A stretch of DNA of 7,694 bases from assembly GCA_013696525.1 (NCBI GenBank), contig JACCYK010000525.1, positions 1-7,694 of the forward strand, given 5' to 3'. This document shows, in pieces, positions 1 to 5,698 of the stretch. The notes beneath the pieces were generated by a model. It did not search any database, was not told the origin of the DNA, and worked only from the letters and a program-made list of their open reading frames with translations. The translations under genes were made by a program, and so were the position numbers. This DNA comes from Chloroflexia bacterium. GTDB taxonomy: Bacteria > Chloroflexota > Chloroflexia > Thermomicrobiales > UBA6265. Each line of letters begins with the position of its first letter. Within the stretch, counting starts at the first letter, position 1.

Positions 1-964
1 CCGGCGAGGCGCTGACCCGCTCCAGGTTGAACGAGGCTAGCAGATCGTCTTTGGAGAAGATTTCCGTTGCGCCGTCCAAGCTCCAACCGAGCAAGGCGAC
101 GTAGTTCATCACGGCCTCGGGCAGGTACCCTTGGGCTCGAAACTCCTCCATCCCGGTCGCCCCATGTCGTTTCGACAGCTTGCCGCCGCCGGGGGCCAGG
201 ATGAGCGGCATGTGCGCGAACAGGGGCGGTTCCCAATCGAACGCCTCGTACAAGCGGGCATGCAGCGGGGACGAGGGGATCCACTCCGGACCGCGGGTGA
301 CATGCGTGATGCCCATCAGATAATCGTCGACCACGTTCGCCAGATGGTAGGTCGGGAAGCCATCGGCCTTGAGCAGGACCGCGTCTTCGAGGTTCTCGTT
401 CTGGTACACGATCTCGCCGCGCAACAGGTCGGTGAACCGGGTCTCGCCCGACCGGGGCATGGCGAAGCGAACCACCGAGGGAATGCCCATCTCGAGGTTT
501 GCTTGAACGACCGCCGGGTCAAGGTCGCGGCAGTGCCGGTCGTAACCGGGCGGCAGGTTGTTCGCCCGTCGCTCGGCCCGGACCTGTTCGAGCCGTTCCA
601 GGGTGCAAAAACAGCGATAAGCGTGGCCAGCGGCGATCAGCTGTTCGACATGCTCCTGGTGGATCGACTGCCGTTCACTCTGGATGTAGGGAGCATGCGG
701 CCCACTGACGTCGGGACCCTCGTCCCAATCGATGCCAAACCAGGTCAGGGCGTCGAAAATGCCCTGCACCGCGCCCGGCACCAGACGGTTTCGGTCGGTG
801 TCTTCGATCCGGAGGAGGAATTGGCCGGGCCAGCCCTCGCGAGCGGCTTGACCATGCGCGAAGAGCCAGGTGAAAAGCGCGGTCCGGGCGCCGCCGATAT
901 GCAACGAGCCGGTGGGACTGGGCGCGAAGCGAACGCGAACGGGAGCGACTGCCGAATCTGTCAT
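1..964 (-). CDS. gltX: Glutamyl-tRNA synthetase, N-terminal part (cut by left edge)
   Basis: Cytoplasmic class I aminoacyl-tRNA synthetase that charges tRNA-Glu with glutamate using ATP. Reading the minus strand from the ATG at 964-962 gives 321 codons with no stop before the window edge. Sequence seen: the class I HIGH-type signature PSPTGSLHIGG (residues about 15-25), FLLRIEDTDRNR just after it, the tRNA-contacting block DGFPTYHLANVVDDYLMGITHV, and the KMSKS-type loop as KLSKR (residues 262-266). These are diagnostic for GluRS. C118, C120 and C145 have the C-x-C-x24-C spacing of the zinc site described for the E. coli enzyme, but the position of the fourth ligand (His in E. coli) is Asp147. 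Full-length proteins are about 470-490 residues, so the C-terminal anticodon-binding region lies off the left edge. A GGAGG sits 12 bases before the ATG, and no other in-frame start lies nearer. Whether it is discriminating or non-discriminating (also charging tRNA-Gln) cannot be judged without the C-terminus. Confidence 0.97.
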   Translation of the reverse strand, partial: MTDSAVAPVRVRFAPSPTGSLHIGGARTALFTWLFAHGQAAREGWPGQFLLRIEDTDRNRLVPGAVQGIFDALTWFGIDWDEGPDVSGPHAPYIQSERQSIHQEHVEQLIAAGHAYRCFCTLERLEQVRAERRANNLPPGYDRHCRDLDPAVVQANLEMGIPSVVRFAMPRSGETRFTDLLRGEIVYQNENLEDAVLLKADGFPTYHLANVVDDYLMGITHVTRGPEWIPSSPLHARLYEAFDWEPPLFAHMPLILAPGGGKLSKRHGATGMEEFRAQGYLPEAVMNYVALLGWSLDGATEIFSKDDLLASFNLERVSASP

Positions 965-976
965 CGAACGGGGCGA

Positions 977-981
977 CCTCC
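977..981 (-). promoter_or_regulatory. Ribosome binding site of gltX
   Basis: On the minus strand GGAGG lies 12 bases before the gltX ATG. The spacing is slightly long, but it is the only Shine-Dalgarno-like element there and it supports the start at 964. Confidence 0.5.
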
Positions 982-984
982 ATC

Positions 985-1000
985 CCCGCCCGCGGGCGGG
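985..1000. repeat. 16-base perfect GC palindrome in the gltX leader
   Basis: CCCGCCCGCGGGCGGG is its own reverse complement over all 16 bases, with no spacer. It lies 20 bases upstream of the gltX start codon, between that start and a TATACT box on the minus strand. It could be a regulator site or a hairpin in the gltX leader. Being pure G/C in a GC-rich background, it could also arise by chance. Confidence 0.45.
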
Positions 1001-1013
1001 TGCTACGCCTGTG

Positions 1014-1019
1014 AGTATA
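1014..1019 (-). promoter_or_regulatory. Candidate -10 box for gltX
   Basis: The minus strand reads TATACT (5 of 6 matches to TATAAT), about 50 bases upstream of the gltX ATG. No recognisable -35 hexamer is found at 16-18 bases upstream, and there is no extended -10 TGn. It is the best AT-rich candidate in the spacer for leftward transcription, but weak. Confidence 0.25.
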
Positions 1020-1067
1020 CCCGTCCCGCCAGCCGCGGCCCGGCACGTCTTCTCCACTGGATGCCGT

Positions 1068-1096
1068 TTGATAAGCGAGAGGGCATTGCGTATCCT
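1068..1096 (+). promoter_or_regulatory. Sigma70-type promoter of the FkbM methyltransferase gene
   Basis: TTGATA at 1068-1073 (5 of 6 to the -35 consensus) is followed, after an ideal 17-base spacer, by TATCCT at 1091-1096 (4 of 6 to the -10 consensus). Predicted transcription start is near 1103, which leaves a leader of about 34 bases before the ATG at 1137. Position, strand and spacing all fit the downstream gene. That this phylum's housekeeping sigma factor reads these hexamers is assumed. Confidence 0.5.
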
Positions 1097-1136
1097 CATT
1101 CGCGAACCGGGCGGCGCAAGTGGGAAAGAGACGGAG

Positions 1137-1901
1137 ATGCGATCAATCGTTGAAAACGTCATGTATCACCTTAACCAGCGGGCGACTCGCAGCCGGGTGA
1201 TCGGTCCCTATCGCTTCCATTACTCGAACCGGGAAGAGTTTGGCCGCATTTACTACGAGGTCTTTACCGACAGCGGATACCGCTTCGAGTCCGCTACCAA
1301 TTCGCCGCGGATTCTCGACTGCGGCTCTCATATCGGTCTCAGCGTACTCTACTTCAAGCTCCTCTACCCGAACGCGAAGGTCATCGCCTTCGAGCCGAAC
1401 CCGGACGTCTTCCCGATCTTGCAAGCGAACATTCTTGACAACGGCCTCACCGATGTCGAGCTAATCCACGCCGCGGTCACCGATCAGGACGGGACCGTGC
1501 CCTTTATCGTCAACCGCGACGGCGTCCGCAACTGGACCTGGGGCGGCTCGGTGGTCCCGCATGCGTGGCACGACCCCGCCCGCAACCGGATCGAGCGGGT
1601 GCCGGCAGTACGCCTGGCGCCCTACATTGGCGATGGCGTGGATCTGCTCAAGCTCGATATCGAAGGTCTCGAAACCGCCGTCCTCACCGATGCCGGGGCG
1701 GCGCTCTCGCGGGTCGAGGAGATCATCCTCGAATTCCACGGCAGCAGCGCCAACCCCCGGAACGATCTCAATGAGCTGCTCCAGGTGCTCGCCCGGTACG
1801 GGTTCACCTCCCGGATCGATCAAGCCTCGGTCACCGTCACCCCGGACGAGGTCGAGCGCACTGACCCATTCTGGCTGAACATTTACGCCAAGCGGGCGTA
1901 A
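1137..1901 (+). CDS. FkbM-family SAM-dependent methyltransferase
   Basis: 254-residue class I methyltransferase predicted to move a methyl group from S-adenosylmethionine to an acceptor. The family is named after the FkbM O-methyltransferase of FK506 synthesis and is also common in polysaccharide and natural-product loci. Seen in the protein: the SAM-binding loop LDCGSHIGLSVLYF (residues 60-73), the acidic end of strand 2 in AFEPNP (84-89), and the family block LLKLDIEGLE (170-179), whose Asp and Glu are typical of FkbM domains. No signal peptide or membrane segment is seen, so it is probably cytoplasmic. The ATG at 1137 is chosen because a purine-rich GGGAAAGAG lies just upstream, a promoter sits at 1068-1096, and the frame extended further upstream would overlap gltX head-on with low-complexity residues. 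A second in-frame ATG at 1161 is possible. The gene stands alone, divergent from gltX and separated from the operon that follows by 284 bases. The substrate cannot be told. Confidence 0.9.
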   Translation: MRSIVENVMYHLNQRATRSRVIGPYRFHYSNREEFGRIYYEVFTDSGYRFESATNSPRILDCGSHIGLSVLYFKLLYPNAKVIAFEPNPDVFPILQANILDNGLTDVELIHAAVTDQDGTVPFIVNRDGVRNWTWGGSVVPHAWHDPARNRIERVPAVRLAPYIGDGVDLLKLDIEGLETAVLTDAGAALSRVEEIILEFHGSSANPRNDLNELLQVLARYGFTSRIDQASVTVTPDEVERTDPFWLNIYAKRA

Positions 1902-1978
1902 TCCATCTGACTGCTTGTTCTCGGAAGCAATGCTCGCGAATCGCGTCCCGTGGCAGATGCACGGCCGGACTATCGCTG

Positions 1979-1999
1979 TATAATGGACCCGAGGTCCAT
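1979..1999 (+). promoter_or_regulatory. Consensus -10 box with overlapping operator-like inverted repeat
   Basis: TATAAT at 1979-1984 is a perfect -10 hexamer, although no good -35 is present at 16-18 bases upstream. Starting inside it is the perfect inverted repeat ATGGACC-CGA-GGTCCAT (1983-1999), two 7-base arms around a 3-base centre at about 1991, which is where transcription would be expected to start. A dyad covering the -10 and the start point is the usual placement for a repressor operator. The lack of a -35 would also fit an activator-dependent promoter. The regulator is not encoded in the window and its family cannot be named from the site alone. Confidence 0.5.
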
Positions 2000-2059
2000 G
2001 ATTCGGTGGGGAGCTGGTGTCGTCCGGCCAGCCTTGGTCGCGAGCGATCGCGAATGACG

Positions 2060-2081
2060 GGTCCAGCCAGAGCAATGGACC
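2060..2081. promoter_or_regulatory. Second pair of TGGACC half-sites
   Basis: GGTCCA (2060-2065) and TGGACC (2076-2081, preceded by A as in the first site) repeat the arms of the 1983-1999 dyad. They are in the opposite relative order and are separated by 10 bases. They lie about 80 bases downstream of the first dyad, inside the predicted leader. They may be a secondary operator allowing DNA looping or cooperative binding. Confidence 0.35.
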
Positions 2082-2115
2082 TATCACCGTTCGCCGTCAC
2101 CAGGCGAGCCGCCAG

Positions 2116-2140
2116 CCGAGGAACACCGCGCGGCCCTCGG
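2116..2140 (+). other. Possible leader hairpin
   Basis: CCGAGG (2116-2121) pairs with CCTCGG (2135-2140) around a 13-base loop that itself contains the palindrome CCGCGCGG (2126-2133). It lies about 45 bases upstream of the binding-protein start codon. It has no U-run and so is not an obvious terminator. It may be incidental given the base composition. Confidence 0.25.
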
Positions 2141-2153
2141 ACCGTTCGTCACG

Positions 2154-2177
2154 AAGGAAAAGGAAAAGGAATAGGAG
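2154..2177 (+). promoter_or_regulatory. Repeated AAGGAA leader and ribosome binding site of the binding-protein gene
   Basis: Three exact tandem copies of AAGGAA (2154-2171) are followed by the related TAGGAG (2172-2177), whose AGGAG core lies 8 bases before the ATG at 2186. The last copy is a near-ideal Shine-Dalgarno sequence and fixes the start. The preceding copies are also anti-Shine-Dalgarno-like and unstructured, so they could act as a ribosome standby site supporting high expression. Confidence 0.65.
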
Positions 2178-2185
2178 ATCAACTG

Positions 2186-3826
2186 ATGATCGAAGATCCC
2201 CGGCAGTCCTTGCTGCACGACATCCTTCGCGGTCGCGTCTCACGCCGCGAGCTGGCACGCCGGGCCGGGCTCGCCGGCATCGGCGGCGCTGCCGCCGTGT
2301 CGCACGGCAACGTCCTACCCGAGACTGTCATTGCCCAAGATGGCACCCCGGCCGCCGACCACACACCGACCGGCGCCATCACCTGGGCGATCGAGTCCGA
2401 CCCGGTGAACTTGATCCCGTACGGCGCGGTGGCGGGCGCCAACATGTGGGGCAAGGAGCCGATGTACGACTCCCTGCTCGCCTGGGATACCGACCTGCAG
2501 ATCATCCCCGCCCTGGCCGAATCGTACGAGGCGGCGGCGGACGGCACCAGCTACACGTTCCAGCTGCGGGAAGGCGTCGTCTTCCACGACGGCCGGCCGT
2601 TCACGTCGGCCGACGTGGTCTACTCACTTGAGTTGGCGATGAACCCGCCGGCGCCTGGCATCCAGCTTCCCTGGTTTGTCAACGTCGCAGGCGTCGAAGC
2701 CGTCGACGAGATGACGGTTACGGTGACGATGACCCAGGAGGACCCCACCCTTCCCGGCGTCCTGGCCTGGTCGCGCTATAGCCCGATCGTGCCGAACGGC
2801 ATCGCCGACGAGATCAACCTCCTCAGCGAGGGGATCGGCACCGGACCGTTTCGGCTGGTGGAGTTCGTGCCGAACGCCCGCGTGGTCTACACCGCGTTCG
2901 AGGACCACTGGAACCCCGGTGTGCCGTGCGTCCAGGACTTGACGCTTCAGGTCTTGCCCGATGAACAGTCCCGGGTGGCCGCGCTGCGCTCCGGCGAGAT
3001 CGACGGCGGCACGTTCAGCCCCGATGTCGTGATGACGTTAGAGAACGACGATTCGTTGGAGGTCTTGAGCGGCCTAACCTCGGCCCCGCGGGTGATTCAC
3101 TTCAACACGGTCAACGACGCACCCTGGCGCGACGCCCGGGTCCGTCAGGCGATCAATATGGCCGTCGACCGGCAGGAGATCATCGACAACGTCTACGGCG
3201 GCAACGCCGAGCTGACCGGCCCGGTGCCGCCGGGCTACGGCGACTATCCGGTGCCGGCGGAAACGCTGGCCGACCTCTACGCGACGGATTTGGAGCAGGC
3301 CCAAGCCCTCATGGCCGAGGCTGGTTTCGCCGACGGGTTCGAGGTCACGCTGCAAGCGATCGCGGCGCCCCGCGATTACACCCAGATCGCCGAGATCGTG
3401 CGCGAGCAGTTGCGCCCACTCAACATCAACGTCACGGTCGAGCCGCTCGAGATCGGCACCTTCGCCACGAACATCGGTGAAGGAAATTTCCAGTGGGCCT
3501 CCACCGGACGCGGCATGCGCGGCGATCCCAGCGGCTACGTCGTTGACTTCCGCAACGGCACGGCCCTCAATATGGCCTGGTTCGGCGACGGCTGGAACGA
3601 CGACGAGATCAACCAGCTCTACGACGACGGGCTGACCACGACCGACATCGAGGAGCGGGTCGCGATCTATCGCGAGATCCAACAGCGGGTGATCGAAGAT
3701 GCCGCCAACATCTACACGGTGCAACCGTACAAGTTCCAGGTGACGGGCAGCCGGGTTACCGGGATGTACGTCTCCTACACCGATTTCCTGCCGGGGCTGC
3801 GCGTGGCCTGCGTGACGGACGGCTAG
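2186..3826 (+). CDS. ABC transporter family-5 (peptide-type) solute-binding protein
   Basis: 546-residue exported substrate-binding protein that captures a solute outside the membrane and hands it to the permeases encoded next. The N-terminus carries SRRELARR (residues 19-26) followed by a short Ala/Gly-rich hydrophobic stretch (about 27-39), a twin-arginine-like signal; there is no lipobox cysteine. The mature part shows SBP_bac_5 hallmarks: LREGVVFHDGRPFTSADVVYS (127-147), GTGPFRLVEF (218-227), the domain-crossing block with ALRSGEIDGG (266-275), and VRQAINMAVDRQEII (319-333). Length is normal for the family (about 500-600). The ATG at 2186 is chosen for its AGGAG at 8 bases and because upstream extension would bury the signal sequence. 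Members bind di/oligopeptides, nickel, opines or sugars, so the ligand cannot be read from the sequence. The neighbouring catabolic genes suggest a small carboxylate or glycoside rather than a peptide (inference). Confidence 0.93.
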   Translation: MIEDPRQSLLHDILRGRVSRRELARRAGLAGIGGAAAVSHGNVLPETVIAQDGTPAADHTPTGAITWAIESDPVNLIPYGAVAGANMWGKEPMYDSLLAWDTDLQIIPALAESYEAAADGTSYTFQLREGVVFHDGRPFTSADVVYSLELAMNPPAPGIQLPWFVNVAGVEAVDEMTVTVTMTQEDPTLPGVLAWSRYSPIVPNGIADEINLLSEGIGTGPFRLVEFVPNARVVYTAFEDHWNPGVPCVQDLTLQVLPDEQSRVAALRSGEIDGGTFSPDVVMTLENDDSLEVLSGLTSAPRVIHFNTVNDAPWRDARVRQAINMAVDRQEIIDNVYGGNAELTGPVPPGYGDYPVPAETLADLYATDLEQAQALMAEAGFADGFEVTLQAIAAPRDYTQIAEIVREQLRPLNINVTVEPLEIGTFATNIGEGNFQWASTGRGMRGDPSGYVVDFRNGTALNMAWFGDGWNDDEINQLYDDGLTTTDIEERVAIYREIQQRVIEDAANIYTVQPYKFQVTGSRVTGMYVSYTDFLPGLRVACVTDG

Positions 3827-3832
3827 TCGCCC

Positions 3833-4783
3833 GTGGCCCTGTACGTCGCTCGCCGGCTGCTGATGCTCATTCCGACCCTGGTCGGGATGAGCCTCCTCAT
3901 CTTCCTGATGCTCCGGCTCCTGCCGGGTGACATTGTGGACATCCTGGCCGGCCCCGATCCGCAAACGACGAGCGCCGCCCGCGACCAGTTGCGAGAGGCA
4001 ATGGGCCTCAACGAACCATTACCGGTGCAGTACCTCCAATGGCTCGGCGCCTTGCTCACCGGGGATCCCGGCGACTCGTTGCGCTCTGGCATCCCGGTGG
4101 CGGAACTGCTGGCGAACAGCCTACCGATCACCGTCCAGTTGGCCTTCATGGCGACCCTGATCGCGACCGTGGTGGCGATCCCGCTCGGCATCGTCTCCGC
4201 CGTGCGACGTGACACGGGGCTTGATTTCTTGGCCCGCATCGGCGGCCTGATCGGTCTGTCGCTGCCGAACTTCTGGCTGGCGACGCTAGCCCTGTTGGTC
4301 ACGTCGAAAGTCTTCGGTTGGGTGCCATCGACCCGGTACATCTCGCCGTTCGACGACCTCAGCGGCAACCTGTTGCAAATGATCCTCCCCGCCACCGCGC
4401 TGGCGGTCCAACTTATGGCGATCGAGATGCGAATGACCCGGACCACGATGCTGGAGGTGCTCAATCAGGACTACATCAGGACCGCCCGCGCCAAAGGGTT
4501 GCGAAACCGGCTTGTCGTTTATCGCCATGCCCTACGCAACGCCCTGATCCCGGTGATCACGGTTGTCGGGTTTCAGCTCGGCGCCCTCCTCGGCACCTCG
4601 GCCATCGTGGAGGTGATCTTCGGCCTCAACGGCGTCGGCAACACCCTGCTCCAGGCGATCTTCAACCGCGACTACCCGCTGGTGCAGGCGGCGACGCTCT
4701 ATTTGGCGACGATCTTCGTCCTCATCAACCTGGCGGTCGATGTCCTCTATGCCTACCTCGACCCCCGGATCAAGCAGGCATGA
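3833..4783 (+). CDS. DppB/OppB-type ABC transporter permease
   Basis: 316-residue inner-membrane permease, one half of the translocation channel paired with the next gene's product. The N-terminus has the standard subfamily layout: Y-x-x-R-R-L-L-x-x-I-P-T-L-x-G (residues 4-18), running into the first membrane helix and then LRLLPGD (27-33). Further hydrophobic helices are seen at about 101-123, 137-158, 185-198, 241-262 and 285-307. The cytoplasmic EAA loop that docks on the ATPase is clear at about 213-240 (DYIRTARAKGL ... ALRNALIP), with the conserved Gly222. The start is GTG at 3833, six bases after the binding-protein stop. No strong Shine-Dalgarno is seen, so translation is probably coupled to the upstream gene. 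The first ATG lies at residue 11, inside the conserved N-terminal motif, so it is not the start. It overlaps the next gene by 4 bases. Confidence 0.94.
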   Translation: MALYVARRLLMLIPTLVGMSLLIFLMLRLLPGDIVDILAGPDPQTTSAARDQLREAMGLNEPLPVQYLQWLGALLTGDPGDSLRSGIPVAELLANSLPITVQLAFMATLIATVVAIPLGIVSAVRRDTGLDFLARIGGLIGLSLPNFWLATLALLVTSKVFGWVPSTRYISPFDDLSGNLLQMILPATALAVQLMAIEMRMTRTTMLEVLNQDYIRTARAKGLRNRLVVYRHALRNALIPVITVVGFQLGALLGTSAIVEVIFGLNGVGNTLLQAIFNRDYPLVQAATLYLATIFVLINLAVDVLYAYLDPRIKQA

Positions 4784-5667
4784 CCACCTCGACCGTGACC
4801 GCGGTGACGCTGGATACCGCCGGCGTTCGGGGTCGGCCCTGGTGGTCAATCCCGCCGCGCTGGCGAAACCCGATCGGGATTGCCGGGCTCGTGATCGTCG
4901 TGCTCACGATCGTCGTTGCCATCTTCGCCCCGGTGATCGCGCCCTACGATCCCGACGCGCAGGACAACACGCGCCTCCTGTCGCCGAGCGCGGCCAACCT
5001 GATGGGCACCGACGAGCTTGGCCGCGACACCTTTTCCCGGATCGTCTTCGGCGCCCGGGTCTCGTTGCAAGTCGGCGTCATCTCGGTCCTCATTGCCCTG
5101 GTCATCGGCGCCACGCTCGGCATCACCGCGGGTTACGTGGGCGGCACGATGGACTCACTGCTGATGCGCTTCACCGACGTGCTGTTCGCCTTCCCCGGCC
5201 TAGTCCTCGCCATCGTCATCTCGGGCTTGCTGGGCGCCAGCCGCACCAACGCCATGATCGCGATCGGCATCGTCTATGCCCCCGCCTTCGCCCGCGTCAT
5301 TCGAGGCTCGGTCCTCAGCGTGATGAGCGAGCCATATGTCGAATCGGGCCGAGTCATCGGCGCCACCGGCCCGCGCCTGGTCCAACAGTACCTCCTGCCG
5401 AACATCCTGGCGCCGCTGATCGTGATGGCCACGGTCTATCTCTCCAGCGCCATCCTGAGTGAGGCGGCGTTGAGCTTCCTCGGCCTCGGCACCCAACCGC
5501 CGGAGCCATCATGGGGCGGCATGCTCAACCTGGCCCGCACCTACATGGAAATTTCCCCATGGATGGCGATCTTCCCGGGATTGGCGATCATGATCGTCGT
5601 CCTGGGCTTCAACTTTTTGGGTGACGGGTTGCGGGACGTCCTCGACCCGCGCCTACGAGAACGGTGA
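4780..5667 (+). CDS. DppC/OppC-type ABC transporter permease
   Basis: 295-residue inner-membrane permease, partner of the DppB-type protein. A cytoplasmic N-terminal tail of about 30 residues precedes the first helix (33-53). Then come the subfamily signature LMGTDELGRDTFSRIVFGAR (74-93), further helices at about 97-119, 135-153, 155-171, 208-228 and 262-280, and the EAA loop EPYVESGRVIGAT ... LLPN (184-208) with Gly194. The C-terminal block GDGLRDVLDPRLR is also typical of the family. It starts at an ATGA overlap with the upstream stop, the classic sign of coupled translation. The frame is open further upstream, but that stretch lies wholly within the previous gene and encodes no permease sequence. 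No ATP-binding subunit follows, which is unusual for a complete peptide-type ABC operon. Confidence 0.95.
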   Translation: MTTSTVTAVTLDTAGVRGRPWWSIPPRWRNPIGIAGLVIVVLTIVVAIFAPVIAPYDPDAQDNTRLLSPSAANLMGTDELGRDTFSRIVFGARVSLQVGVISVLIALVIGATLGITAGYVGGTMDSLLMRFTDVLFAFPGLVLAIVISGLLGASRTNAMIAIGIVYAPAFARVIRGSVLSVMSEPYVESGRVIGATGPRLVQQYLLPNILAPLIVMATVYLSSAILSEAALSFLGLGTQPPEPSWGGMLNLARTYMEISPWMAIFPGLAIMIVVLGFNFLGDGLRDVLDPRLRER

Positions 5668-5698
5668 GTCGTGAGTCCGAGATCGGGGTGAGAAGGCA

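Larger units (their letters stand above)
1902..2185. other. Non-coding regulatory region before the transporter operon
   Basis: This 284-base stretch separates the methyltransferase stop from the binding-protein start. No convincing protein is encoded: the open frames across it are arginine/proline-rich and have no ribosome binding site. It holds, in order, a weak 5-bp stem at 1912-1929 with no U-run, a TATAAT box overlapping a perfect inverted repeat (1979-1999), a second inverted pair of the same half-site (2060-2081), a 6-bp stem with a 13-base loop (2116-2140), and a purine-rich hexamer repeat leading into the ribosome binding site (2154-2177). If transcription begins near 1991, the mRNA leader is about 195 bases. 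That is long enough for structured or regulated leader RNA, although I recognise no known riboswitch. Confidence 0.7.

Noticed and set aside
870..1136. Upstream extension of the FkbM methyltransferase frame
   Set aside because: It would run head-on into gltX, cover the predicted promoter, and add low-complexity Ala/Pro/Arg residues. The ATG at 1137 has better context.
965..1136. T-box or other leader riboswitch for gltX
   Set aside because: The spacer is only 172 bases and shared with a divergent promoter. No T-box sequence or specifier/antiterminator structure is seen.
131..1153. 340-codon plus-strand open frame
   Set aside because: It is the mirror frame of gltX. The minus-strand reading has clear synthetase motifs, while this one has no recognisable domain and no ribosome binding site.
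1912..1929. Terminator after the methyltransferase gene
   Set aside because: TGCTT/AAGCA gives only a 5-bp stem with an 8-base loop and no U-run, too weak to call.
1934..2053. Repeated TCGCGA (1934-1939, 2038-2043, 2048-2053) as a second operator
   Set aside because: The hexamer also recurs in several coding regions of the window, as expected for GC-rich DNA, so clustering here is not convincing.
2006..2185. 60-residue N-terminal extension of the solute-binding protein
   Set aside because: It would bury the twin-arginine-like signal and ignore the well-placed AGGAG before 2186.
3074..3964. 296-codon minus-strand open frame
   Set aside because: It is antisense to the binding-protein gene, rich in His/Asp/Arg/Val as GC-rich shadow frames are, and has no family motif.
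4318..4779. Upstream open frame continuous with the DppC-type permease
   Set aside because: It lies wholly inside the DppB-type gene in another frame and encodes Arg/Pro-rich sequence. The ATGA overlap is the natural start.
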